A stretch of DNA of 64,000 nt. Source: Chitinophagaceae bacterium (GTDB lineage: Bacteria > Bacteroidota > Bacteroidia > Chitinophagales > Chitinophagaceae). A program made the translations under genes and the position numbers. The notes below the pieces were generated by a model, which saw only the letters and a list, made by a program, of their open reading frames with translations, did not search any database and was not told where the DNA came from. Shown here in pieces: positions 1 through 9,601 of the stretch. Position 1 is the first letter of the stretch. Each line of letters begins with the position of its first letter. The stretch covers positions 310,001 to 374,000 of the forward strand of contig JADJBP010000004.1 of assembly GCA_016703625.1 (NCBI GenBank). The letters run 5' to 3'.

Positions 1-1
1 G

Positions 2-976
2 CGGTTTTTTACAGAACCCGGGGTATTCACCGGGTCGGGGCTTATCGTGCTGCTGATCATGACCTTGGCCTGGTTTGTTTTTACCTGGATAGCGGTAACG
101 GTCAGGAACCGCCTTCCTGCAAACAGGAACCTGATCAAAAGACTGGGTATAACGATATTATTGATCGGCATCATACAGTCACTGGTGATCACCCTGCTGT
201 TCAGGGGTTACAGTCATTTTAACCTTTTTGATTATACGCTGAATGAAACGCGGTATTACTGGACACTGGGCATCAGTTTTTTGATCAATATCATCATCAC
301 CATGGTTCACGAAGGCGTAGACAGTTTTGAAAAATGGAAAAACACGCTTACAGAAACAGAACAGCTGAAAACGGCCTATACACAAAGCCAGTTACTGGGA
401 TTGAAGAGCCAGGTGAATCCGCATTTTTTGTTCAACAGCCTGAATTCGCTGTCGAGCCTCATCAGTGAAGATGAAACAAAGGCCTCCACATTCCTGGATG
501 AGCTGACTAAAGTGTATCGTTACATGCTGCGCAGCCCTGATGAAAAAATGGTAACGCTGGGAACGGAATTACAGTTCATCAGGTCGTATTTTTATTTACT
601 CAAAGCCAGGTATGGCGATTGTGTTCAATTGCAGGTGGATACCGATGAAACAGCGAACAACAAATTTGTTTCGCCGTTAATACTGCAAACCATTTTTGAA
701 TATAGTATTAACAGCAATGTACTTTTAAAAGAATGCCCGCTTTCTTTTTTAATTGGTATTGATCCAAACGGGAAACTGCTGGTGCAGAATAACATGCAGG
801 TAAAACAAACGGCAGTATCGGCCGGGATAGAAGGGATCGCCAATTTGATGGAAAAATATAAACTGATCAGTGATGAGCGGGTGGAGATCAGCAGGAATCA
901 TGATATTTTTTCTGTAACCATTCCGTTAATACCGGGTACCAAAATGTTGCAACATGAAATGGGTTTGGCCAAATAG
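2..976 (+). CDS. LytS-type sensor histidine kinase with degenerate N-box; 5' end cut off by window edge
   Basis: Membrane sensor kinase of the His_kinase (LytS/YehU) family. The frame is open to the left edge, so the N-terminus is missing; a GTG at 47 is only an internal candidate start. Three membrane segments are visible before about base 330, then the phospho-acceptor motif NPHFLFN (His codon 422-424). The ATP-binding N-box, normally LVENAxKH, reads IFEYSINSN, so the catalytic Asn after Glu is Tyr; the glycine box (GIEGIAN) is roughly kept. It overlaps the next kinase by 23 bases, implying translational coupling. The family normally autophosphorylates and signals to a LytTR regulator. I infer this copy is a weak or dead kinase that may act through its neighbour. 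Confidence 0.85.
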   Translation, partial: RFFTEPGVFTGSGLIVLLIMTLAWFVFTWIAVTVRNRLPANRNLIKRLGITILLIGIIQSLVITLLFRGYSHFNLFDYTLNETRYYWTLGISFLINIIITMVHEGVDSFEKWKNTLTETEQLKTAYTQSQLLGLKSQVNPHFLFNSLNSLSSLISEDETKASTFLDELTKVYRYMLRSPDEKMVTLGTELQFIRSYFYLLKARYGDCVQLQVDTDETANNKFVSPLILQTIFEYSINSNVLLKECPLSFLIGIDPNGKLLVQNNMQVKQTAVSAGIEGIANLMEKYKLISDERVEISRNHDIFSVTIPLIPGTKMLQHEMGLAK

Positions 977-2039
977 GGTAGAGTGGATCAGTTTTTTTGT
1001 ACTGATGCCTTTTATAGCAGCAGGCTGCAGTTTTGTATTGTTTGGCAAAAACTGGTACAGCTCAGCAAACCTGTGGGTATATGGTTTTTTATTTATGATA
1101 TGTGTTGGTCTTTGTATCTGGTACTTTGATGTGATCCTGACCAGGTATATTCATGATACGTTTGCGGCTTACCGTGATATTCTAAAACGCATCATAGCGC
1201 TGGTTGTTAAACAGGCGATCATGATCGGCATTTCAAACAGCATTTTTATAGCCGGCATCATGCAAATGCCGCTGGCCCAGTTTCAGGCAGGCAGCACCGA
1301 ATTCTGGATGTGCTATGGAATTGCATTGGGCATCACCCTCATCGCCATGGTGATCTGGGAAGGAGATTTTATCTTCCAGCAATGGAAGGAGAGCCTTACT
1401 GAAAATGAAAAATACACCCAGCTGAGCCTGCAGGGCGAATTTGACATGCTGAAGAGCCAGGTGAACCCGCATTTTTTATTCAATTGTTTCAATACTTTAT
1501 CTTCCCTGATAACTGAAGACAAACATCGGGCCGAGGTTTTTTTAAATGAACTGAGTAAGGTTTACCGTTACCTGCTGCGCAATAATGAGAACGGCATGAG
1601 TACACTGAAAAATGAGATCCGGTTTATCAGGTCATATTATGAACTGCTGAAGACCAGGCATGGAGATGCCATCCAGTTACAGATCGAGACCGACAAACGC
1701 TATGATGATTACCTGCTGCCTTCACTCAGCCTGCAGATGCTGGTAGAAAATGCGGTAAAGCACAATGCACTTTCGAAATCGCTGCCCCTGCAGATCGAAG
1801 TGTTTACCACGGTGGGTAATAAACTGGTGGTGAACAATAATATCCGGCAGCGGGCACAAAAAGCGCCATCCGGTGAAGTGGGCCTGAAGAATATCCGGCA
1901 GAAGTATGCATTGCTTAACCAGGCCGGTTTCCAGGTGATGAATGACGGTAAACAATTTACGGCAGTATTGCCATTGATATGGGATAAACTGATGATAACA
2001 AACAGCATTAACCAAAAACCTAAAACGGCATCATTATGA
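954..2039 (+). CDS. LytS-type sensor histidine kinase
   Basis: Intact 361-residue member of the LytS-like family and a tandem paralogue of the kinase upstream. Four hydrophobic segments fall at about residues 11-30, 39-60, 81-106 and 119-136. The acceptor motif NPHFLFN has His173. The N-box LVENAVKHN (Glu265, Asn266) is canonical, and the glycine box GEVGLKN is present. Start ATG at 954 lies inside the upstream gene; the stop overlaps the next ATG (ATGA at 2036-2039). The three genes are clearly one operon, and this kinase is the likely phosphodonor of the LytTR regulator. The stimulus cannot be told from sequence. Confidence 0.93.
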   Translation: MKWVWPNRVEWISFFVLMPFIAAGCSFVLFGKNWYSSANLWVYGFLFMICVGLCIWYFDVILTRYIHDTFAAYRDILKRIIALVVKQAIMIGISNSIFIAGIMQMPLAQFQAGSTEFWMCYGIALGITLIAMVIWEGDFIFQQWKESLTENEKYTQLSLQGEFDMLKSQVNPHFLFNCFNTLSSLITEDKHRAEVFLNELSKVYRYLLRNNENGMSTLKNEIRFIRSYYELLKTRHGDAIQLQIETDKRYDDYLLPSLSLQMLVENAVKHNALSKSLPLQIEVFTTVGNKLVVNNNIRQRAQKAPSGEVGLKNIRQKYALLNQAGFQVMNDGKQFTAVLPLIWDKLMITNSINQKPKTASL

Positions 2040-2806
2040 AAATATTAATTGTTGAAGATGAAGAACTGGCTGTAAAAAAACTGCACAAAATGCTCCTCAG
2101 CCTCGAAAAAGATATTGAAGTACTCGCCAATACAGACAGTATTGCGGCTTCGGTGGAATGGCTGAAAAAAAATGAGACACCCGACCTGATCTTAATGGAC
2201 ATCGAACTGCTGGATGGCCAGAGTTTTGAGATATTTAACCAGGTAGAAGTGAAGAGCCCGGTCATATTCACCACATCGTATGACGAGTTTGCCTTAAAGG
2301 CATTCAAGGTAAACAGCGTGGATTACCTGTTGAAGCCCATTCAGAAAGAAGACCTCGCCGCGGCACTGGATAAATATAAAAAGATGTTTGGCGCAGCCGC
2401 ACCTGCACCTTCCATTAATATGGAAATGCTGGTGAAGGAACTGCAGCAAAAATTACAGCCAACATCATTCCGTAAACGCTTTTTAGTAAAGAATGTACAA
2501 AAACTGGTGTCTATAGAAACGGATGATATCGCTTATTTCTACAGTGATGGCCGGCTTAACTTTTTTAAAACATTCGACAATAAAAAATACGTGGTGGATT
2601 ACACGATGGATGAAATGGAGGAGATGCTTGACCCGGAAAGATATTTCCGCATCAGCCGTTCTTTTTATGTTTCCATCAGCAGCGTGGAGCAGATACATGA
2701 TTATTTCGGCAACCGGCTCATCTTAACTTTAAAACCTGCGGTTGATAAAGAAGCATTGGTAAGCAGGGAGAAAGTGACAGAATTTAAAAAATGGATGGGG
2801 AAATAA
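2036..2806 (+). CDS. LytTR-family response regulator
   Basis: Response regulator of 256 residues. The receiver domain (about 1-120) has the acidic pair Glu7-Asp8, phospho-acceptor Asp55 in LILMDIE, and the conserved Lys in LLKPI near residue 105. A LytTR DNA-binding domain fills about residues 145-250 (starts FLVKNVQKLV, ends near FKKWMGK). LytTR regulators bind short direct repeats upstream of targets. It is the last gene of the operon, translationally coupled to the kinase, so it is the probable output of both kinases. The gene ends at the border of a structured repeat. Confidence 0.94.
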   Translation: MKILIVEDEELAVKKLHKMLLSLEKDIEVLANTDSIAASVEWLKKNETPDLILMDIELLDGQSFEIFNQVEVKSPVIFTTSYDEFALKAFKVNSVDYLLKPIQKEDLAAALDKYKKMFGAAAPAPSINMEMLVKELQQKLQPTSFRKRFLVKNVQKLVSIETDDIAYFYSDGRLNFFKTFDNKKYVVDYTMDEMEEMLDPERYFRISRSFYVSISSVEQIHDYFGNRLILTLKPAVDKEALVSREKVTEFKKWMGK

Positions 2807-2952
2807 GGGTCGGTACACTTCAAGCGGGCTCAACCACGGAACAGGGTCGGTACCCCGCAAATTGCGGGGGGCTGAACCATAAAAGGAATTCAACATATTT
2901 ATAACATGGTTCAGGCCACCCTTTTGCGTTGCAAAAGATAGCGTCCCGACCC
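2807..2952. repeat. Structured intergenic element with nested inverted repeats
   Basis: It fills the gap between two convergent genes almost exactly. GGGTCGG occurs at 2807-2813 and again at 2844-2850; its complement CCGACCC closes the element at 2946-2952. Inside lie a perfect 8-bp hairpin with a 1-nt loop (CCCCGCAA at 2853-2860, TTGCGGGG at 2862-2869), a 9-bp inverted pair (CTGAACCAT 2872-2880, ATGGTTCAG 2906-2914) and CTTTTGC-GTT-GCAAAAG at 2921-2937. No T-tract follows the hairpins, so it is not a plain terminator. It may be a small dispersed repeat or a bidirectional transcription barrier. Confidence 0.6.
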
Positions 2953-2955
2953 ATG

Positions 2956-5900
2956 TTACTTAACCGGGATGATCAGTATTATGTTACAGGCTGTTTTATC
3001 ATTTTGAATATCCAGTTCTGCGTGCATACTGCCGGCATGTGTTTTCATTTCATCAAGGTGTCTTTTAATATTGGTTTCCCGGGGATCAATGGCAGCTGAT
3101 GATTTCATGGTAAGACTGAGCATCGTTTTCTGCAGTCCGATATTTACGAGGGTTTGTTTGGCACCCGAGTATTGTACCAGGCATCTCAGTGCTGCCTTGA
3201 AAATGATGAAAAATCCATGCCTCAATTTCATATCCGGTTTCAGGTGCTTCACTTTTTCATCAATGGTAATAACAATATCCGCTTCATGGCGGTTCCTCAA
3301 CGCATCAATGAACTCATTCATGCGCAATATGGTTTTTTCCATACTGTCATTGGCCGGGTCTATCACCCAAAGCATATCATCCATGGCAATGATCATATCG
3401 TTGCTTTTTTCACTGATCTGACCGATCAGTTCTTTTGATCTTGCAATATCCTTGTCCGCTTTCATCCTGGCCATTTCGCTCATCAGGTTGATGTTATTCA
3501 GCGCTGTGTTCACATCATGATGCAGGCTGAGGGCAATATCCGTTCTCAGTTTTTGTGTTGCTTTTAACCGGAGCAGCCTTTCCCTGTCGGCCAGGTAAAA
3601 AATAAGCAGCCCGCTTATGATCAGCAAACCATAAAACCACCAGGTTTTCCAGAATGGCGGTACAATATCAATGATGACTGTTGTAATGGTATCTGATTCA
3701 TCACCGGTAGCTGAAACGGATTTTGCCTTAAATATGTATTTGCCGGGAGGCAGGCGGTGGTATGTTACTTTTTGTGTGTTGGAAAAGATCCATTTTTCGT
3801 CTACCCCTTCCAGCATATACATCACGGCAAAGTCGTTGTGATAACTGAATGTGGTAAGGTCAACAGTAAACGTATTGTTGAAATAGGGGAGTGTGATTTC
3901 TTTCTCTTTAAGCAATGAATCCACAAGCAGTTCCCGGTCGCCCAGCTGGAAACCCGAAATGATTACCGGGGCAGCTTTTTTGGGCAGGTTAATTTTAGCA
4001 GGGTCAAACAGCAACAGGCCGGTGTTGGTACCCAGTAAGATCCTGCCGTCTTTTAATAAAGCCGAGGCATTGATCTGGAATTGGTTGTTTAATATGCCGT
4101 CTTCAGACCCAAAATACAGGTGGATCGGGTTTCCAAATTCTATACGGCCAAGGCCATCCGAAAAAGCAAGTCAGATATATCCCAGCCTGTCTTTCAGGAT
4201 GCTTGTTAAATTAGGGTGTTCCGGTCCAAAACCCACCCCCGCATAGGTTATGGTATTGGTTCTGGAATTTAAAATATTGAGGTCGCCGCTGGCGATGAGC
4301 AAAATACTGTCGTTGAACTGGAAAATATCATTGGCGCCAGCTGTCAGTAAACGCCTGCCCGGCGGAGATTCTTCATCGTAATGTTCAGCAATGGATCCAT
4401 CGCCGGCATTCAGTTTAAAAAGCCCGTACCTGTCGGTACATACCCATACAAATCCTTTTTTATCGGTCATCATTTTGGTAACACGGCCCTTAACATCCAG
4501 CATTACTTTAAATGAACCGGTATCACGCCAGTTGGCCCTGGTACATTTTATTACACGGCCATACTGGGTTCCCATCCACATATTGCCGGAACTGTCTTCT
4601 ATGACCTGCCTGACGGTTTTATTATCAAATACCGTTGTTTTTATTTCAGCCATTTTTTTAGTACCGGGCAGGTATACCCGAATACTTCCGCCCTGCATGC
4701 CGATCCAGATCTCGCCATTCGAACGTTCATGCATATCCCAGCCGGAAATACCATCGTTGTGTGCAGCAACAGGAATGATGGGATTTTGTACTACGTTGAA
4801 ATTGCTGTCATATGCAAAAATACCGCCGCCCCAGGCACTGCTGTAAATGATGCCGCTTTTTGACTGCAATATGGCATCCGTTGAATTTTTATATTCCTTT
4901 GGTTTTATATCATTACGTTTATTGGGCAGGTTGCTGAAGACCTGCCTGCCTGGATTAAACATGAACAATCCATTTGAACTGGGAATCCATATATTGGCAT
5001 CTTTGTCTTCATAAAGCTGGAAAATGTTTTCCAGGTCAATGCCGTTTACTTTCAATGTTTCATTGCGTACATCTTCAAACATTTGCCTGGATTCATTAAA
5101 ACGGGCAAACAGGTTTGTGCCATACAGCCAAATGCTGCCATCCTGCTGTTCCAGTAAACCATTGATGGAATGGTAGCCCATGGCAGCCATGCCGATACTT
5201 TGTTTATACCCGGTGAAGAGATTGGCGGCTGGATCATAACAGAATACCTGCGGCCCTTGTCCCTTTTTCCCGTCAAGCCACATATCTGCCCAGGTACGTC
5301 CTTTTTTATCTGTAAAAATATGTGCCGGGCCCATTGCATTCTCTTCTATAAGCACTTTGTTCATATTGCTTAAAAAAATACTGCTGTTACGTGGAGCCCA
5401 TTTTTTTGTCAGGCTGTTATACTGGTCAAAGCCACGCAGGGTGGTGACCAGGTATTCTCCTTTTGCTTCCTGCATTTATTTCCTGTGCTATGCTGCCGTC
5501 AACCGAGATGATCCTGTTATACGCTGCCGAAAATTCATTGGTACTTTCATTATAAGTGATCACACCATATCCCTGGATGGAAATATGCAGGATGCCGTCA
5601 TGATCCTCGATCAACGGCAGCATATTGTTTTTTTTGAATGCCTCGGGTACCGCTATTTTTACCCGGGTGTACCTGAATGTACCCGTATGCAAAAACCCAA
5701 CCTGTTTATTGGAGTTGATGACCCAGAGCCTACCTTTTTTATCGATCTTTAATGCACTAATCGCATTTGACGGAATTGATGCTGCATTCGTTTTATCATT
5801 ACGAAATGTAAGGAACTTTTTGCCGTCATATCGCTGAAGCCCGCGGTCGGTACCGATCCAGATATACCCCTGCAAGTCCTGTGCAACACAGAAAGCCATA

Positions 5901-6028
5901 TCGGCAGCCAACCCGTTCACTTTGCCAAACCGGGTAAACAGGTAATTTTTTTTATGCTGGGTAAAGGCACTGAAACTGAAAAGTAACAGGCTGCACAGTA
6001 GAATAAGTTTTAAAAATATATTTCGCAT
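2956..6028 (-). CDS. Two-component-type beta-propeller sensor with degenerate kinase domain (one frameshift, one in-frame stop)
   Basis: A large periplasmic sensor: signal peptide (start MRNIFLKL at 6028), repeated propeller motifs such as GYIWIGTDRGL, a Y_Y_Y-like domain, one membrane segment near 3590-3650, then a histidine-kinase-like tail. Three open segments (to 5426, 5475-4171, and from the base just below 4171 to 2956) join if one T is removed from the TTTT at 5461-5464 and the TGA at 4171-4173 is read as TGG (Trp of GYIWLAF). The dimerisation helix has SLHHDVNTAL, but the ATP lid is eroded: FKAALRCLVQYS replaces the usual FKEALNNAVKYS, and no DxGxG or GxGL box is seen. About 1,020 residues when repaired. 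It may be a pseudokinase; it faces the LytTR operon. Confidence 0.8.
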
Positions 6029-6243
6029 ACCGGTACCCAAATATAAAAACAGAAACGGGATTATTTATCATTTGATTTGTTTTTGTTGAGCAGGCCATAA
6101 GCTGGCGTGTAAGGAAAAAGGTATCCATTACAAACTGCATCTTACCACAATTCATTCGCATGGTTACTCAATTCATGTAATAACAGCATCCGGTACAACA
6201 AAGACAGTTGTAAAATTGCACTCAGTATTAAAAAAATATAGCC

Positions 6244-6495
6244 ATGCAAAACACGTACAAACAAGCAGGTGCAAGCCAGCATCCTTTAAAAAAGCATTCA
6301 GATACCCGGATCCTGTTTGCAAATTTTCCGGCAGACAGGCAATTTAATCCGCAGGCTTTTATGACAGATCATGATCCTGTAACAAACAGTATGGGTAAAT
6401 ACCCGGTTTGGTTTCAGCAGTTAATGAAACCTGCAGCCAATCAACACCTGCATACCTGGTATGCCGAAAATATATACCCGGAGCCGGAAGAATAA
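6244..6495 (+). CDS. Possible small hypothetical protein (83 aa)
   Basis: An ATG-initiated frame of 83 codons in the gap between the propeller sensor and the S41 peptidase. It is rich in His, Pro and Gln, with no signal peptide, membrane segment or recognisable motif. It has no clear promoter and ends 92 bases before the peptidase start. The frame could be chance. If it is not a gene, 6029-6586 holds no coding sequence, only the divergent upstream regions of its two neighbours. Confidence 0.2.
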   Translation: MQNTYKQAGASQHPLKKHSDTRILFANFPADRQFNPQAFMTDHDPVTNSMGKYPVWFQQLMKPAANQHLHTWYAENIYPEPEE

Positions 6496-6586
6496 GCTGT
6501 ATAACGGGGAGGCATTAAACTGTTTTCCAGGATTATACCCTGGTATACAAATAAATTTTACGCAACTGATTAAATTTGTACAAATC

Positions 6587-7603
6587 ATGAGGTCAATAAT
6601 AATTATATGCTGCTTTATTACTGCCAATCCTGTAAAGGCACAGATGCCTGACAGTGTAAAAAATTTTATTGGCAAAGCTTTAAACCTGATGGAACAGCAC
6701 TCGGTCTTTTCCGCCGGATTAAACTGGAAAAATATACGGGATACCGCGAATGCATTATCAAAAAATGCAGCAACGTTTAAGGAAGCGGCACCAGGCATTC
6801 AGTATGCCTTCAATGCACTTGGCGATAAACATGGCTGGCTGGTTTTTGGAGACGAGGAATACCGTAACCCGGCTTTTCGGCCAGATACCGGCCGTATATC
6901 CCAAAACATAAAACAAGCGGCATCAAAAGGGCCGAAGATCTATGCGGGCATTGTGAAAAAGGAATATGCCTACATTTCCATTCCGTTCTTTGGCGGACAA
7001 ACCGAAGCACAAATGACCGCATTTGCACAGCGTAGACAGGATTCCCTGTTTACCGTGATCAATGAAAATACAAAAGGCATTATCATTGATCTCCGCTTAA
7101 ATGCCGGCGGCAATATGTTTCCCATGTTTGCCGGGTTAAGCAATGTGCTGGGTGAAACAGATTTTGCCATTTATCCCACTGCCATCAAAGACAGTATTGA
7201 AAAAAATTCCATAACAAATAACGGGGTAGCCGTAAACGGCAGGGTAATTACGCCGCTTCCAAAAACTTACGGCGACCTGTCTGCCCATCCCGTTGCCCTG
7301 GTCATTGGACCGGTAACCGGAAGCGCCGGGGAATGCCTCGCTGCGGGCTTTATCGGCAGGGATAAAACTGCTTTGATCGGTGAAACAACGGCAGGGTATA
7401 CAACAGCGAATGACGGATTTTTTTTACACGGGAATGATTATGGGATGGTGCTGGCCGTAGGATATTTGAGGGACAGGTACGGGAATGTGTACCCGGAAAA
7501 TGTAAAACCGGATATTGAAGTATTGGGCGGCGATGATTTCTTCAACCCGGAAAATGATAAAAAAATACAGGCTGCCGTAAAATGGATCGATCTTCAAAAA
7601 TAA
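6587..7603 (+). CDS. S41 family (tail-specific/C-terminal processing-like) serine peptidase
   Basis: Secreted or periplasmic peptidase of about 338 residues. ATG at 6587 gives a signal peptide (MRSIIIICCFITANPVKAQ); longer in-frame starts upstream lack one. The S41 core is visible: IIIDLRLNAGGN, then TGSAGE with the candidate nucleophile Ser, followed by IGETTAG. There is no obvious PDZ domain, unlike Prc/CtpA, so it is a short S41 protein. The DUF1772 gene follows after 7 bases, suggesting co-transcription. Substrate unknown; Bacteroidota often carry several such secreted S41 enzymes. Confidence 0.85.
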   Translation: MRSIIIICCFITANPVKAQMPDSVKNFIGKALNLMEQHSVFSAGLNWKNIRDTANALSKNAATFKEAAPGIQYAFNALGDKHGWLVFGDEEYRNPAFRPDTGRISQNIKQAASKGPKIYAGIVKKEYAYISIPFFGGQTEAQMTAFAQRRQDSLFTVINENTKGIIIDLRLNAGGNMFPMFAGLSNVLGETDFAIYPTAIKDSIEKNSITNNGVAVNGRVITPLPKTYGDLSAHPVALVIGPVTGSAGECLAAGFIGRDKTALIGETTAGYTTANDGFFLHGNDYGMVLAVGYLRDRYGNVYPENVKPDIEVLGGDDFFNPENDKKIQAAVKWIDLQK

Positions 7604-7610
7604 ACCGGAC

Positions 7611-8081
7611 ATGCAAACCAAAATTCTACTGCTGTTAACCATACTGGCATACAGTATCATCGTAAGCCAGTCGTTCATGTACATCATCGCATTAAAAAAT
7701 GTGCAGACCAGCCTGCAGGCCAACAGCTATATTGAACTCCGCAAATTGATCGACATACAGTTCAATGCAAATTTTAAGATACCCATGTATGCCGGGTTAC
7801 TGGGCTGCGGGTTGCTGCTGATCAGCAACATGAAGGCTCCCGGCAGTTTACTGTTCATTACGGCGGCCATTGCTTTTGTGGCATTGGCAGCGGATACCGT
7901 GCTGGCTTTGAAAGGTAATATGCCCATCAATGCGATGATCAATTCCTGGCCGGCAGATCAATACCCTGCCAACTGGGCTGATTACAGAACCCGGTGGATG
8001 GATATTTTTCAATACCGGCAATTCGCCAATATAACCGGCTTTATAAGTTTGCTGGCCGGCGCAGTGTTTGGTTCAAAATAA
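7611..8081 (+). CDS. DUF1772-like integral membrane protein
   Basis: 156 residues with four hydrophobic segments (about 5-27, 58-74, 77-98 and 135-152) and the polar stretch WADYRTRWMDIFQYRQF before the last helix, the pattern of DUF1772 (anthrone-oxygenase-like) membrane proteins. Biochemical function in bacteria is not established. It starts 7 bases after the S41 peptidase, so it is probably in the same transcript. Family assignment comes from length, topology and the conserved polar patch. Confidence 0.65.
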   Translation: MQTKILLLLTILAYSIIVSQSFMYIIALKNVQTSLQANSYIELRKLIDIQFNANFKIPMYAGLLGCGLLLISNMKAPGSLLFITAAIAFVALAADTVLALKGNMPINAMINSWPADQYPANWADYRTRWMDIFQYRQFANITGFISLLAGAVFGSK

Positions 8082-8179
8082 ATGTAATCCTGTTCCTTAT
8101 ACCATTTAAATAAATGCTGTTGGATTAAAAAACAGGAAAAATTAAGTTTGCGGCAATAATTCAGGTAAACCTCAATACG

Positions 8180-9556
8180 ATGATCAAAAAATTCAACTTA
8201 CTGTTCGTATGTTCACTGCTGTTCTTTTCAGTAAAAGCACAGATGCCCAATACGCTTTCAGCAGCAGATAAGGTTTTCGGTCTTTCAAAATTCTGGCAGG
8301 AAGTGAATTACAATTTTATCTTCCTGCATAAAGTTGACCGGAAAATGTGGGATAGTACGTATAAAAAAATGATCACTGATGTACAACGCACAAAAAACGA
8401 TTATGAATATTACCGCGAAATGCAAAAGTTTTGTGCCCTGCTGAAAGACGGGCATACGAATGTTTATTTTCCAAAAGGTATTGAACAGATGAATACCATG
8501 TTTGGCGATTACAGGCTGTTCATCGAAAATATTGATGACCGGGCGATCATTGTAAGAACCAATCTCAGCAAAAAAAATGAGATCCCTGTTGGCAGTGAGA
8601 TCATTGAAGTAAACGGGAAGTCCACTCAAAAATACATTGACGAAGCGGTGGCACCATACATTTCCTCATCTACTGATTATGTTTTAAAGGACATGTGTAT
8701 ATCAGGGTTGCTGCGTGGCATGGAAGGAGATAGGTATCATATAAAAATTAAAAAACCGGGCGGTAAGGTTGCTGCATTTACGCTTACGCATAGGGCCACT
8801 GAAGAAAAAGAAGTGTATCCTGATTTTGAACCGGCGAGGAAACTGCTTGATTTTAGCTGGCAGCAAAACCAGGTTGCTTATATGGCTTTAAATTCATTTG
8901 GTGATAAAAAAATTGACAGTCTTTTCATTGAAAAACTGCCCGAATTGTACAAAGCCAGGGGGCTCATCATTGACCTGCGTTATAATGGTGGAGGCAACAC
9001 TGAAGTGGGAACAGCCATTTTAAAATACCTCACCAACGATACCATATTGTTCGGCTCAAAAAGCAGGAGCAGGATGCACATACCATCTTATAAAGCCTGG
9101 GGAAAATTTATGGAAATACCCGATACAACAGGTAATGCATGGGCAAAAAAAGCATGGCTGAGTTATAACGACAGTTATTATTACGACTTTGAATACAGTG
9201 CAGATACTTTTAAACTGGATGCAAAACGGATCGTGGTACCAACGGTGATCCTGACCGGCCACAATACTGCTTCGGCTGCCGAAGATTTTTTAATTTATGC
9301 CGATAATCAAAAGCATATGAAAAAAATGGGCGCCAATACATTCGGCAGTACCGGGCAGCCCTTTATGTTTGGGCTTCCGGGCGGTGGTTCTGCAAGGATC
9401 TGTACAAAACAGGATACATACCCCGATGGCAGGGAATTTGTTGGTTATGGAATTAAACCCGACATGGAAGTAAAACCAACATTAAACGATTATATCCAAA
9501 AGACTGACCCGGTAATGGCAAAAGCAATTGATTACCTGGAACAGCAGTTAAAATAA
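8180..9556 (+). CDS. S41 family serine peptidase (second copy)
   Basis: 458-residue secreted peptidase with signal peptide MIKKFNLLFVCSLLFFSVKAQ. An N-terminal helical region (WQEVNYNFIFLHKVDRKMWD) precedes a PDZ-like segment around residues 110-190 (IPVGSEIIEVNGKS). The S41 core follows: GLIIDLRYNGGGN, then TASAAED with the predicted catalytic Ser. It is not a recent duplicate of the 6.6 kb enzyme, since length and domain order differ. A Crp/Fnr-type gene follows closely. Substrate unknown. Confidence 0.88.
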   Translation: MIKKFNLLFVCSLLFFSVKAQMPNTLSAADKVFGLSKFWQEVNYNFIFLHKVDRKMWDSTYKKMITDVQRTKNDYEYYREMQKFCALLKDGHTNVYFPKGIEQMNTMFGDYRLFIENIDDRAIIVRTNLSKKNEIPVGSEIIEVNGKSTQKYIDEAVAPYISSSTDYVLKDMCISGLLRGMEGDRYHIKIKKPGGKVAAFTLTHRATEEKEVYPDFEPARKLLDFSWQQNQVAYMALNSFGDKKIDSLFIEKLPELYKARGLIIDLRYNGGGNTEVGTAILKYLTNDTILFGSKSRSRMHIPSYKAWGKFMEIPDTTGNAWAKKAWLSYNDSYYYDFEYSADTFKLDAKRIVVPTVILTGHNTASAAEDFLIYADNQKHMKKMGANTFGSTGQPFMFGLPGGGSARICTKQDTYPDGREFVGYGIKPDMEVKPTLNDYIQKTDPVMAKAIDYLEQQLK

Positions 9557-9601
9557 AGTGGCATTAACTACATGCGTGATGGCATTTACACGAAAAAGAT
9601 C

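Noticed and set aside
6571..6578. TAAATTTG as the S41 promoter
   Set aside because: It ends 8 bases before the ATG and lacks a -33 element; it would need an almost leaderless transcript. Kept out of the feature list.
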